Shown one piece after another: positions 1 to 13,437 of a DNA stretch of 64,000 nt. The notes under the pieces were generated by a model. It worked only from the letters and a program-made list of their open reading frames with translations. It did not search any database and was not told where the DNA came from. Source of the DNA: Phoebastria nigripes (taxonomy: Eukaryota > Chordata > Aves > Procellariiformes > Diomedeidae). The stretch covers positions 880,887-944,886 of the forward strand of contig JAYKAV010002739.1 in assembly GCA_035582835.1 (NCBI GenBank), given 5' to 3'. Each line of letters begins with the position of its first letter. Position 1 is the stretch's first letter. Both the position numbers and the translations under genes were made by a program.

Positions 1-2880
1 GATGTTATTAAGCTGTTTAAGGATTTTAAGGAACCTTGTTTATCAAAGACAGAAATCACAGCTTTATAGAAATGGCTAGCCAATATTAGGACAGAGATAA
101 AAATATAACATGAAATGTCTTTGAAGACTGTTTTGCAACCCTTACTTGGACTGAGTTGCACTTATTCTCTTAAGGAGGTCACAGTGGGACAAACTGAATA
201 TGAGAACAGTTGCAGAAATATGCTTAATAACACAATAAAACATAAGGGGTGCTTCCCTCTTGGCTTAGGGCAACCGGCTTGAGTTTCCTACGAAGTGGAG
301 AGAATGAACTAGGAGGGTAACTACCCAGATGATGCACTGAGACATTATTCCTTCTCCTTAATTTCTGCTGGGGGACGAAACACTAGACTAAAGCTGGTGC
401 TTAGTTTTCAGCATGTAAGTAAGGAGTCCCGAAGGAGAAAACGGAACTATTCCCTCAGAAGTGTAGCATTTCTTAAACACTTTGCCAAATGTAGGGGGCT
501 ATGGAGGTAGAGATGAAGAGCATGACAGCAGTGACTGGGTTTGCTAAGGTGATTTGCCCTTACTCCTGCAGTGGAAGAGAGATATATCTGGCCCAGCCAG
601 CTCTCAGAGCAGCACTTTAACGCAGTCCCTATAGCAGCCTTGTACTTCCTAGAATAGAAAGTAATTTTATCTTAATGGCAAGATAGGGGATTGCTCACAT
701 AACACACAGAATTACAAGAAAATAATATAGCAATTATTTGCTATCAATTAGCAAGACAGGTATTGCACAGGCAATGCTTTCCCCATGAGTATCTTGGGCC
801 AGAAGAGCATGGGACATCCCCAGGAGAGATGCAGGAGCTAGCACCAGACTGCCCTTCCATAAGTCTATGGAGCAAGTGTTATGCTTAGGGACTGACCTGT
901 GCTTTCTACATTTGTTTGCCTGAAAATCATCCTGCAGACTTGTTCTCAAAGTATCCCAAAGACTCAGTGTCTCTGGAGTCCCCTTTAGTGAAGCCCTCAC
1001 TTTCCTGTACTGGTGACTGGAGAGTTTTTCTGGTCCTTATCATGGGCTCACCACATGAACAGCCCCAGCACAACTTCTGAGTTACTGAAATAGTAAGTCT
1101 CTTTCTTATTCCTTTCCCCATAATCTTTTGCACTTCCCAGAAAATAGTATAAATATCTCTTCAAGAACTAGTGTACTAATACCCCATCTTACATTGTCTA
1201 TCTAGCTATTTTCCCCATACTTTATTCTCTCTTCCTAATATGTCCCTGAGACCTTCTGCCTCCCAAGCACAGGCCCTACCACTGGAGCTCTTTTAATTAG
1301 ACATTATCTGTTAACTCAGATAGGACTTATGGTTGAATATTCATGAGCAGCTTAAAGACCCGTAGATCATAGAGGTACATTACTGGCTTCCACTTCCATT
1401 GGCTCTACAGTAGAGTTATCTTGTGAAATTAAATTTCCAGGCCAAGTGAAGCTTAAGATGAGCACCTCTGAGATGTTAGCAACTTAAAACACCAGTGAAA
1501 GCAAAAGAGAAGGGGAGAAAAAAGTGGTTTTGGAAGGCTGAAAAGGCACAACCTTACCCAGGGGCAGCACCCCAGCCTGGAGGTACAAGTTTCCAGAAAT
1601 ATAAATTGATATCAGCATCTTCCTGACTCACTAGGTCTTTGTAGATAATTTGTATATGACATCCAAGAATAACCCCCACTCCTTCATTTTTAATTTTTCC
1701 AACCATGCTGTTGTTGACATAACTTTGTAGCAAAACAGACTTTAAATCCATGTGTAAATATTACACTGAATAAGTTATGGGTGTCACTGTGACTTTCAAG
1801 AGTGGAGAGTGCTGGAGATCTGAAGAGGAGGTAGGACATCATTCTGGACATAGTTCAGTCCCACTGCTACAGCTAGTCATTACAAAGACACCACAGACGT
1901 GTTAAAACAGAACATGACACTAGGTTATGGACGATGGAGGTTCTGGCTTCAGCAGGGAGCATTCCTTCCAACTGCAAGAACTGAAAACTCAAAAGTTAGC
2001 CTTCCAGCTTTTATTTGATTACTTCTCTACATTTTGAAAATCTACATCTCTGTTCTCCTTGTCCAAATAATTTCATTGTTTTCAGCTTGATACTTATTTT
2101 AGTTTTATTACATCCTTCAAAAGATTTGTAAAGTGATCAGAAGCCCAAGCCAGAAAAAGGACATGGATACAATGAGTCTTGCTGTGCTGTGGAGGGAAAA
2201 GCTGGCCTTACTCCAGAAAAAAACCCCACATTTACTTCACCTTCTGAGCTGCACAAGTAGCAAAATACCATAAATGTAGGGTCTATGGTAAGCTGTACTG
2301 CTGGTAGGGGTGTTATGGGGGCAAGCCTGTCCTTCTTCCCCTCAAAACCTCTTTAGCTCCCAGACGGTCAAGTTGCAGAACCGTCTGTATCAATCTAAAC
2401 TATTGCCTGTCTGAAGCTACTCTTCCAGCCCTGGCAGCTGCTCTCAATCCTCAGCTGATGTGAAGGGTATGGATAGATCCGGAGACTAACTGGATAAGCT
2501 GTGAATGTTTTCCTTCTCTGTATACTTGAGCATTTTTGCATTTTCTTTTTTGCTTTCATTTTCTCTCGAAACCCAGGCAGGAAAAAAAAATAAAATCAGT
2601 GGAATAAAAAATACAATGGAAGTTTAAATCACTTGACTTGAAATTTGACACATACTAATGTCTTGACAGAAGCTTCACACACTAGTACAGCTCAGGATAT
2701 AGAAATGAACATGCCACACATACACATGCCTTGAACACCAGCCAAAACATCAGTTGTCTTGCAGATTCAAAAACTTTTGGGAGCAATCCTACAACCAAAC
2801 ACACCTACCTACTCACAGAGGGCAGTTTGTAATTCAGCTGAGAATCGGTAGGTGAGTAGTTATGGGATTGGACTGAGTTT
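1..2880. other. Non-genic A+T-rich stretch
   Basis: I see no gene here. The open frames are short (95 codons or fewer), overlap one another on opposite strands, have no recognisable protein content, and start and stop without convincing splice signals. No homopolymer longer than about ten bases, no clear tandem array and no recognised transposon occurs in this part. Very old, unrecognisable repeats could be hidden here. Confidence 0.6.
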
Positions 2881-2939
2881 TTAGTTACCCACTATAGATA
2901 CCGCTTGGAATCCTGAGAGCTGTTTGGCTGTAGTCTCAA

Positions 2940-3240
2940 AGCACCCCCGGTTGGGTAGGGCCTTTTGGGTCTGCCTGGGCCTTATTTTGGTTTCGGGTCT
3001 TTGCCTCCTCAGGTGACGTGGGCACAGCTCACGTGTGCAGCGCTGCGCGCAGGCATGAGGTGTGCCTCCAGGCATTTGCCTTCTGCTCACACGGGTGCGG
3101 CAACATCTTCTCCAAGACAAGGGCAGTAGGCCAAGGTGGGCTGAGCCTGGGGCAACCCCCTCTCTCACCCCACATTGGGGACAGGGGTGGTCCTTAAGGA
3201 ATTGTCATCTTTCCTTAGGCCTGCAGGTAGGGTCTCCTGG
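2940..3240. promoter_or_regulatory. Small CpG-rich islet with CRE-like and E-box motifs
   Basis: This short block stands out from its A+T-rich surroundings by being G+C-rich and holding about ten CpG dinucleotides, mostly within 2,945-3,100. Close together near 3,014-3,050 it has TGACGTGG (an ATF/CREB-type core), CACGTG (an E-box) and an alternating GCGCTGCGCGC run. Such a cluster is compatible with a weak promoter or enhancer of a non-coding transcript, but I see no TATA box, no adjacent coding exon and no convincing initiator. A 95-codon minus-strand frame and a 64-codon plus-strand frame overlap here and are probably only by-products of the low stop-codon density of G+C-rich DNA. It could equally be a chance G+C patch or an unrecognised repeat. 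Confidence 0.3.
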
Positions 3241-4980
3241 ATCACCATCTTTGTGATCATGGCAGTGTTCTGGGGGAAAAACCTAGCTTCCATGCATGTG
3301 GCTTAGTACCCAGAAGTTATACCCTTTCCTCAAAATCTCTAAATTCTCAAGACAAATTGGGTGATGGTAAGTGGTAGCAAGTGAAACTGTTCCTCTAGCA
3401 CAGGGTGAAAGCATGGTTGTTACACTCCCGAGATGATCATCTTGTATGCCATTTCAGAAAGAATGGGTTTGAGACCAAGGACAAATGCTATGTTCTGATT
3501 ATAAACGCATAGGCAACGACTAGCCTAGTAATTAGCCTTTTCATAGCTTCAATTAAATATCTGGCATATAAGGTTGAGCTTGTGAACATGCTGTGTTCAG
3601 TCTGTACTTGGGTACAGATTTCTAGGAGGAACCCCAAGTGCAAAAGTTAAGCCTGCGAGGCTACNTGTCATCAGCTGCTATTCTAATATTGCTGCTGACC
3701 CTGAGTAATTCATCTTCTTTGACAATACAAAATGCATACAAGCTGTGAGCTCCAAGAAAGAATCTGCATTTTTATTTCTATAAAAATCTCCAGCAACTAT
3801 GCATATATTTTTAAAAAAACAAATACTTTAAGGGTTTAAATTCACATCTTTGCAAGTAGGTTGGCAAAAAGCAAGAGAGTATCTACCTTGGCTTTTATAT
3901 TCAAAACGCAAATATCTCTCAAATTGGGCTCTTCTGTTTCTACATACAGCTCTTATTGTTTGAAGCAAAGACAGGTTAACTCATCCTGATAACTAATTCA
4001 AAGACCTGCCATTATCACATACATAAAGCGCTCCAAAGCTAAATGAACTATCATTCTGGAGCAAATACTCCCATTGCTTACATGTATACGGTAGCCAATT
4101 CTGTCCTCACGGGGAGCTGGCAGATCACGATGATATTTTATGCCACTTTATTAAATTCTGAAGAAAACAAGTTTGCGAAGTGTTCTTTCCCCTGTATGAA
4201 ATAACATAATCTCAAGCAAAGATGAGACAGGCATCTTACCCTTATTTGCTTCCCTTAAGCTAGTTTTAGTATTTTCTTATATAAATTCATTGTTGATTAA
4301 GGATTATGACCACTGCCTTTCATGGGGCAGCTCAGTTGCTGCCAGATCTGTTCCTAGATCTGGACGTATTTGGTGAACTGACCTGGTTATTGTAAACTTT
4401 CCCTGACTTTTGCATATTTTGCATGAATTCTTACCACTTAGGATTTCTGTTACTCTCTCAGCTTAAATAAGATGCACTGGAAACTCATGAGACTATGTAT
4501 GTTCCTCTCTGATTTCAAGCCAGCAAGCAAGAACAAAAAGACTCCATTATGAGCAGCATATTATACAGTTATGTATCTATTACTCCATATGGATAAAAAT
4601 AACACACACGTTTATGGAGAGATACTGGTGATGGTTATTAATGATACAGCCAATTGACACCCAACCTGACTGCCTCCCTTGGTCTTATCAGAATTTGAAA
4701 ACAACAAGAAGGCAGACTGAAACAAACTCTGTGGATATTTTAAGTGTTTTAAATCATTGTTTAACAAAAAAAGTTAAGCTTTATTGGCTGGCAGGATTCA
4801 ATGTTTGGAATGTCTGGGTTCATTTTTCAGGTTGTATGCTTGCTTTCAACCCCTATAGGAGCCAAAGTAATACGACAGATGGAGCTGGTGGTGAAAAAAG
4901 TGAGGATTCACAGACAATCTGTCAGAAATAAGACATTTCAAGAGAAAGTCAACCCATCATTATAGCAGAAAGCAGGTGAC

Positions 4981-4998
4981 AAAAAAAAAAAAAAAAAA
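4981..4998 (+). repeat. Poly-A tract (18 A)
   Basis: An uninterrupted run of 18 A follows ordinary sequence and is followed by a purine-rich GGAGGGGAGG stretch. No retrotransposon body can be recognised upstream, so it is best called a mononucleotide microsatellite. Confidence 0.9.
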
Positions 4999-5702
4999 GG
5001 AGGGGAGGTTCACGACAGGGCTGTGAACAGGAAATTTGGTGGAGAATAAGAGGAAGTTACATTGGTTTCTACTATAGGAGCACAGGAGAATAACTTTCAC
5101 ATTTATTTCTTGACACTATTGTTAAATGCATTAAAGGTAGCTGTATAGACAATTAATAAGAATCCAACCCAGAATGTAGACAGATCAGCCAAGTTGACTG
5201 CATACAGACTTTTGTTAGTTTGCGTAGAGCTGCTTGTGAAAAAGGAAAGTCAAAGCTATCCAAACATGGCTCTATCTTAGCATGAAATTTACAAAAATTG
5301 AAAACATAAAACCTCTGCATCTTGCTAGCTCTCTGCTGCCCTTAAAAAATGATTTTAAAGTACTCTGAAAGTCCCCTTGCAGTTCTGAAGTTGAAAAATA
5401 AAGTGACTTCTGGTATGTACAAAAGCACTAACGGAGACAGCAGAAACAAGATGCCCACTGATAACACTAAACGATGTGCACCACACGTAGGAAAGATGAT
5501 GGCAGACAAACGTTAGATGACAGTAACTTCCAATATTTTTCATTCCTTAAAATGATATATTGCTGTCTGCTCATATTCCGCAGTGGCCTCATACCAACAT
5601 ACACTGCTTGTTTTCCAACTACTTTCAAATCCCATGCATTCCAGCTAACAACATTGATACCCCAATGGACTTACTCAACAGTACTGCATTTGCAGAATAC
5701 AC

Positions 5703-5756
5703 TTTTATTTTATTTTCCTTTTTTTCTTTTCTCGCTCTCTTTTTTTTTTTTTTTTT
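5703..5756. repeat. Polypyrimidine tract ending in a 17-base T run
   Basis: The plus strand is almost purely pyrimidine from 5,703, with an uninterrupted T run at 5,740-5,756, then GCCCCCTCTC. It could be the reverse complement of an old A-rich tail, but no element body can be recognised next to it on the minus strand. Confidence 0.8.
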
Positions 5757-8498
5757 GCCCCCTCTCAGGAGGCAGATACAAGAGCCTGCATTTTTATCTT
5801 CTGAATGAAGAACTCAATTTCCACACTGAAACCATTTCTCAGGCTGAAGTTCTGTATTCACTTCAGTAGCTGCACTAAGTATAAAACAGGAGATCAAACT
5901 GAGAGGGTCAGTAGAGCAAGCTAAAGCAGTAAGTCTGAGTTCAGTTCACAGGGATGGTACTACAAGACTCTGACCAACCCACCCGGAAAAGCAGAGTGTT
6001 CCTGTCCTGTGACCATGATATTACAGTGAAACATTTTGGCAGATCCCTTAGGATATTTCAGAAGGCGTGCAACTGCGTCAGAGTGCACTGATGAGAGCCA
6101 GAACATGCATTGAAAAACATGGACGGTCAGACACTCCTACCTTGAATGGGCCTCATAGGGATTTGCTTTGCAAAAATATAAGACTATACTTCTCCAAACA
6201 AACAATTAATAGAAAAAAGAAACAGAAAATAAGGTGTGGAGCAAGGTAATTTTGTGCTTTCTCTTGCCCCAAGGCAAGATCAACTGCATCTATGTCATCT
6301 TGACTGGTAGGATGGAGACAATGATGCTAGTCAGCTTTTATGAACCGGTCCACGAGAAGCNGTGCCTGTGCACAGTTATTTTCTCATCCCAAAAGTAAAA
6401 CACCACCTCATTTCTCATTGAATGTATCCAACTTCAGCTTCAAAAATTAAAGGTTTACTGAAGCCTTTTTCCTGATGAATAAAAGAGCAGTCTGTACCTT
6501 GTTTTCAACTATTTTTACCTTATTTTGGATAAACCAAGAAGTTGGAGCATCTCTAATCTCCCACTATATGACTTGTCAGGAGGACAAGCATTCTTGTAGC
6601 TCTTTGAACCTTTCCTGCTTTTCCAACATCCTTTTTGAAAGGAGGCCACAGCTTTCCAACGTCATGCTCTAATCCCACACACTAAGGTTGCCTGCCCACC
6701 CTCATCTGAGTTAGCCACCTCCCTGCTGTTGCTGGCATATCTTATGATAGCAGAAAATAGACTAAGATANTTTATAGCCACAACTTTGCAAGAGGAATAG
6801 ATGTTCTGCCACTATCTTTTCTTATGACACCACCTGTAAATCAAGGTCTTCCTATACGTGTTGTGGTTCCAGCAGAAGTAAGCAATGGTCTTGATGCAGA
6901 AATTAACTGAGAGGGGTGCATTAGTTGTGTTTGTCAGGTCAGCCGACTTTTCGTAAAGAGGTGTGATGCTGAACTTGAGGTCAGCCCCTGAGAAAGCAAT
7001 GCAGCTGTGTCACCTGGTAGTGTACTGCTNTGGCAAAATCTTTCCTTAGAAAGTCCATGACTCAGTCAGCCACTTAANGTGACTTCCTCTCAAGTGAAGA
7101 GGAAACCTCTCGTTATCGTCACTTGTACAGCTTAAAGCTGAGGGGCGCAGCAGCACAGTTCTCCTGCAGATGTTGTGAGTGCTGTACCGAGTGACCCAGT
7201 GACATGGAGGTGTAGCAAACTGCTGTGAGCAGAACGAGCAGAGCTCACCTGGAAATGGGTGGAAGAAAGGATGAGAGGCAAAATGCCACATCTCTCCCTG
7301 GGGCACAGTTTAGTGAGGCAGTGAAGCCTCCAGTCCCCTGGCCCTAGCAATATTCTCGGTACAAGTGGCATCATTCCCTTTCAAGTTTTGTGCCCACCAC
7401 CTTTGCGCTTAGATGAAACATCTCTCAGGGTCATCCTTTGCCTCCCCGGTCAGGTGTTACAGTGGTTCCCTGTGAGGCAGCACTGAAGGACTCCGGGGAT
7501 CAAGGGGAGCAGAGGGGAAGCAGAAGGTGACATCTGCCCTTTCTCTCTCTTTCCTTTCTCTCCAATTTCTTTATCCTCCTGTACTTTCTTGTGCTCACAG
7601 TGCCTTTCATTTCACTTCCNGTTGGATATTTCCCTTCCCCACTGCCTGACAGGAATTCAGACTGTTGGCCTCCGAAGTAGAGACAAAATTAACTGCTAAA
7701 AATTCTAGGGATTATCTTGGAGCTCCTGGGGCTGTAGAAAATATCCTTTTCCAAAGCAGTGCTTTCAGTGGGACCCTCAGCCCTCCTCCAGGAATAGTAA
7801 ATGCCTTAAAGTCTGGATACCAGGTTCACTTTCAGAGGTAATTAAATCTGACTCTCAGCTAAACTCTCTCCATGGATCTGGAGATGAATAAATGTAAAAT
7901 CAAAATAAAGTATTTGTTGTGTTTGCTCACCCTTTGCGCCACTTCTGTAAAGTGGTAGAAAGAGCCTGGCCTATTTGGTACAGTTTCATAGGACACAAGT
8001 AAGAATACGGCATTAACTTTCACCAAAAGGCACATATTACAGGGGACTTTCAGGTCTTTCTAATGTTGAAGTTACTGATAAACACTACACCCATATGCAA
8101 AAGCCATACATAGACCTCGGCATCGAGCCTGAAGTTAACACAGAGTGTCGAGTGGTTCCTGTTTACTGTGCTGCTGCTGCTACATCAGATAGGGGCAGGG
8201 GGGAGAGGAGGTTTGGATAATTCCTCTTCTGGCTTCAAAAAACTAATTAAGACCCTACTGCAGAATGATCTTATTTGCTAGGAATTATTTCTTGTGAGCG
8301 GTGCCAAGTGTACTGTATGGTTGCTTTCCTTTATAGCTGCAGTGCTGATGCACTAAAAGAAGCAATGGAAATTTTGTGCTACAAAATGAAGGAGTCGATT
8401 TTACTTTGATTTCCTTTCTTACACTGCACAGTTTCAAAATTTAAAGGTTTTGGTTTCCTAGAGAAACTTGGAGAATGAAAAGAACACCTAGCTTATTT

Positions 8499-8531
8499 AA
8501 AAAAAAAAAAAAAAAAAGAAAAATAATAATA
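8499..8531 (+). repeat. Poly-A tract grading into (AAT)n
   Basis: Nineteen consecutive A are followed by G, then an A-rich stretch with three AAT units. It looks like a microsatellite grown from an A run. Confidence 0.85.
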
Positions 8532-11500
8532 AATAGTCTGTTTTGATCTTGTTTGAATCAAATAGGGCCAGTAGATAAACATTGGAATATATGACTGAAA
8601 TTTTGCCATCTTCATTTTTTCAGTAGGTTTCTGTCCATGTGTCTCTACACAGCTATGACAGTGCTGACTTAGTTATTAGCAACAGAAGCACCATTTAGTG
8701 AATTTTACTTCCTTTTAGGAACGCAAAGCATGTAAACAAATTGCATGCTCGGATTTTTTTTAAACAAATTTTTGTGGGTTAATGTCTGCAGGATAAAATT
8801 AATCTCTAAGCAGATCCTAACAGAAACCATAGATGGAACTTTAACGGTGTTTCTATATTTAGTTGGTGCTGTAATACGTTCATGTGGCAACCAGCTTTAT
8901 CACTACTCAGAGTTACATATGTAACTGTGAATCCAGCACACCACAGATTAAAATTTTATAGTAAATCATTATACTCATAATTCAGTCTATGCCTTTAGCT
9001 GCACTACTTACCCAGGCCAAAAACACGTGCAACGCTGGGTGATCCAAGTAGCTCACCAGCCTTGCACGAACTACAAAACGATAACTGCAGCAAGCAATGG
9101 AGAGTGGTGCCGACATCCCCACGCTGGTGCCAGTGGGGTTCCTTCAATGTGGAAGAAGATGGCTGTGGAATAGGTAACGCAGATACACAGCTTTGGGGAC
9201 CTGCGCTAGCCTTGTTTCATGATGTTGTACTGTGCCTTATTGACACAGCTGACTGCTTGAAGGCAGCTTGGGGATTTCTAACACAGCGCTTCACTGCACC
9301 ATGGAGTCAGGATTGTAATGTGTACTATGACTCAAAAAGGGCTGGGAGAGAATATTTGCACTGAAATTGGACTTTCTGTGGTTATCTATGCTATATATAT
9401 TAAAAAAAAAAACCCACCTTAAACTTGGCCATTTAAATGTGAAAAGCAAAAGCAAGCAAATTAAAAATATCAGCACCACCAATTCCCGAAACAAATAGAT
9501 TTTTTCTTAATTAGAAGTGTATATATTTGTAAATTGTTATTCATTTCAGCTCTGAGAAAACACACAAATATGCTCTCATCTGCCTTAATATTAAGTGGGC
9601 TTTCTGGAGAGGTTTTGCATTCATGGTTTAATAACAGCAACTCTGATTTTTGTACTCACAATAGAACAGACTTTTCGGTTCTGTCAGACATGACTTAGTT
9701 ACGAATTATTGGACTCCACACTGGTTATTTACAGTTGCAGCTTGAAGAAGGTGACCTTTCCCTTTTCTGGGAAATGCTTTGCTCCTGTGAGAAGTGCATG
9801 AAGAGCTGCACTCCTTAACAAATCCAGCCACACGTATATACGAGAGAATCATCCACAGAAAACAATTTATCACCTTCTGCACTTTCTTTGACTAAGAAGT
9901 CTGCCAGGACTCAATAAAGTCATGCAATAAATATGTATTTCCCTCAGTTAGACATACTTAATCTATACTTTCAATTAAAATCAGATGAAGACCTTACCAT
10001 TCAGTATTACTTGTATTTCCCAATACATAGATTTGAATCTGTGGAATCACCTGTGTTTTCCATTAATGAAAATTGCCTTTATCCTAGAGGAGCAGAATTC
10101 ATCTCTCTTAACTTCAGCACTCTCAGTTTAGGCATCTAGTCTAGCCTAATCTAATCAAGCTGCTTTGCTCCTTCTGTAGTCAAAGGCCAGTGATGGAGCC
10201 CTTCAGAAGGTAAACCAGCTGAGATGCCCACCTTGGGACAAGATGACTTGCCTTTGGGAGGATGCAGGATGACTGGTTAAAACCAACTGCCTAAACTCAG
10301 GAAAGATGAATCCTACCCAAAGCATTCAGAAACACCATGAAGCCATTCATATGTCTTAAGTTATTATTGACATCAACAGTCAACAATATCCAATATTCTT
10401 TGACTGCAAGATAAAATGAAGTGACAATGAGGCAAAATGCAACCATGAGGTAAAAACGAAGTCCACTACAAAAAAATTGCAAACAAATATTCCTACATCT
10501 AAGTTATTTTAAGTGACTGTTGATTTCTGAAGCCTAATGTGAGGGGGGGAAACATTAGCTAGGCTTTCCAGGATTAAACCCCACTGCAAATTTATGCTGT
10601 TTAGGGTCCATCCTGTTGGACACTCAAAAGCTAAATTGCTCAAGAAAAAACAACACTGATCAGCAAAAATGCACCAAAGTAGTATCTTTGCAACCACGAT
10701 GGCAAGCAGACATTAACACCAGACACCCTTTGCCACCTGCTCAGATGTGGAGCGTGCTTACCATGCCGACAGAGAAAAATCCACAAGTATGACAGGGCCC
10801 TTGACCACATCAGCAGGTTGAACTGCAATCGCTGTTCATTTTCCTTTCAGTAAGATAGCTTCTCACCAGCTTCCTGGCAGACAATCAAAACACTGTGTAA
10901 ATGAGGCTTTAAGGGAGAGATCTGAGGCATCCAGGAGCTGATGGAAAAAAAAAAAAAAAAAAAAAAAGTCATTTGTTCTTCAATGGGGAAGGGAGAAACC
11001 CTCTTCTGCTGATCCACATAGCCACCACGCTCCTTTATATAGAGAAATTCTATTTATATTGAGTCACCCCCCGGGACTTCACAGCTATGGATAACAGAGG
11101 ACATGCTGTNTTTGACCCTATTTTTCATAGCTCTTGTCTTTCATAAGACAAGTGTTTATGGGATAAGATTTCGCACAATTAGTTTCGGCCTTCAGGCTAC
11201 TTGTTGTTGCGTTGTTGTTTTTAAGTTTGAGCCAAACATTTAGTTGCCTAGATATTTTTTCCCCTCTGAGCAGGAGCCAGATATAGCAGTAGGGGCTCTG
11301 CACTGGGAGTCAATTAACATGAATTCTCTTCAGGAAAAATACTGATGGCTAACAGCAATGGTTTGGGCTTGCTGACCAAGAGTTTCTCTGTGTTTACTCC
11401 CCCAAGTTACAAGTAATTTAGAATCTAGCAATACATGTTCCAGTTATTTTTCCAGCAAAACTGTTTTTCAAGACTTACTTTCACTTGTTATAACCCGTCT

Positions 11501-13420
11501 TTTCATACAGCTATAGAGATCAGGTTGGCAAAACAGGACAAAAACAAACAAGTAAACAAAAAAACAGAAAAAAGAAAAGCAAGGAAGAGGGAATATCCTT
11601 GAGAGGGAAGTTTATCAGTTGTATAGTTTTCAACAAAAGTTGGCCAAAATTTAAAATTCAGGGAAGCATTAGTCACTTCCACATTCAGCTTCATTATTTC
11701 TCTACAATTCTTCATGGCTAAGGCTTAGCTTATCCCTGTGCCTGGTCTCCCTTGTGGGTCTGTTTTCCAAATCATGAATAACAGTTTAGAAGTGGGTTTC
11801 ATCCAAATTTCCTCCCCCACTTTGCACTTTCAATTTAATCTAAAAATATTCTTAGTCAAAAGTGCTCTATAAAAGTCTCAATCATAGAGTGACTGGCATT
11901 ATCTTTCTTAAGTGTAAGATTAAGTTGTTTGAAATTTCCTCCCCCAAGTGTCATCGTTTCCCTTTTGAAACTGCATCTGTGGGAAATCCACTTTCCAAGT
12001 TGTCTTAGAGTTGTAACACCTAAAAGCTTGGACTGATGCAGTCCTGGATAGGCAAACACAATGGAAAACTAGATTTCATTAGAACACCAGATCAAATTGC
12101 CTCCAATTCATATTTTAAGTCTGAGAAACTGGAAATTCCTTCTTAAAAAAAAAAAAAAAAATCCCTCCCTCTGCCCGACCCCCCAGCAGCTCTAGTAATT
12201 ATGTTGGGGCTTTGGATATCAGCTACAGAGCTTCAGTCATGTTGAAAACTAGCCATTTATTCAAACAGTTTTGCACATCAGAATTTTTCTAGTGCCTCAT
12301 ACAAATTTAGTTCTCACTCTATCACTGCTTAATTTCCTTAATAGCCTCTTATGATGGATATGCCAATGAAATTAAAGTCAAGAACTTCAGAGCAGCTTTT
12401 GTTGCTGTTTTTCTTGCTAAAAGACTCAAGAACATTTGGAGATCCTGTACCCTAGTAAAGGGTACAGTTGGTTCGTGATTGAAATCAGTAATAAAAGAAA
12501 TACAAATGCATTTGATTTTCTGATAGCCTGGATTTATTAAAATTTTCTAATCTAGATATCTGACTTAAATCTTAGTCCTTGAATATTCTCCATGCTGACA
12601 AGGCAGTAGGTGTTACAGTGTGTTAAGCTCTCCTGGATACCGAGCACAGGACCCAAATAGGCAGTACCTAAACACAGAACGATAAGTATATGAAGAGGCT
12701 AATATGCAACTGATACCTTCTTTCCCCAATTTTGGGATTCCAAGGACATGAGAGGAGGACATGAGCCCCAACTTATCAAATTAAGAGGATCTACTTACAT
12801 TCTATCTATCCTCTTATGCCATCCCTTTAATAAACTTAAACTTCAACCATTTTGGAGCCTGCTAGTGGTTGATTCAGCTTCCACTGAAGCCAAGACAGAC
12901 TCTGCACATTTGCTATAGCCATACCCTTTTGGCTGTAGGAACAGCCCGGAAGGGATTTGCTGTACAGGCTGACTATGATTCTCTAACATGCAGCAGCTCT
13001 TTTGCTCCAATAAGCAAAAGAAAGGGATAATAGAGGGGCTGAGGCTCCTCAGGCTTCAGAGAAAGAAATCTCCTTTCTACAGAAAATACCTTCTGCAGTC
13101 ATCTATGATCTGGAAGGAAAACCTCCTGCTTGTGTCAGAAGCACTCCAATATGTTGGTGAATTGTTTTATCAGAGATGTTTCTCTTGACCTTTGAAATTA
13201 CAAATAATTGAATCTTGCAATTAGGGAAGACAGTACCACCTCACCTACAACTGAGTGTTTTATAGCACGCATCAGCTAAAAGTATTTTTAGATCAAATTG
13301 GAAGTGCAGTGAAAGCCTGAAGCTGACCTGAATCATAATGCAATGGAAAAACCTTACAGAGACACCTGTTTCAAAGCAATTCCTGGCTCAATTGGCAGAT
13401 CAAAGAGTGTCAGCTACCGC
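8532..13420. other. Non-genic A+T-rich stretch
   Basis: No coding exon or transposon is recognised. Small simple-sequence features are poly-A runs at 10,945-10,967 (23 bases) and 12,145-12,161 (17 bases). One isolated N is at 11,110. The longest open frame is 100 codons (9,062-9,364, plus) and its translation is not recognisable. Confidence 0.55.
10945..10967 (+). repeat. Poly-A tract (23 A)
   Basis: Uninterrupted run of 23 A in unique-looking sequence. No target-site duplication or element body is evident. Confidence 0.9.
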
Positions 13421-13437
13421 TGATAAGCTCAGATAAG
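13421..13437 (+). promoter_or_regulatory. Pair of GATA-type sites one helical turn apart
   Basis: TGATAAG (13,421) and AGATAAG (13,431) both match the WGATAR consensus of GATA transcription factors, lie on the same strand, and are exactly 10 bp apart, so both would face the same side of the helix. Two such hexamers close together can arise by chance in 64 kb, so this is only a hint of an enhancer. Confidence 0.2.

Larger units (their letters stand above)
3241..8498. other. Non-genic stretch with homopolymer tracts
   Basis: Nothing gene-like is visible apart from simple-sequence tracts listed separately. Five isolated N bases lie at 6,361, 6,770, 7,030, 7,078 and 7,620, the densest cluster of ambiguous calls in the window. 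Open frames of up to 131 codons (5,474-5,869) run through the pyrimidine tract and encode low-complexity phenylalanine-rich sequence, so they are not credible genes. Confidence 0.55.
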
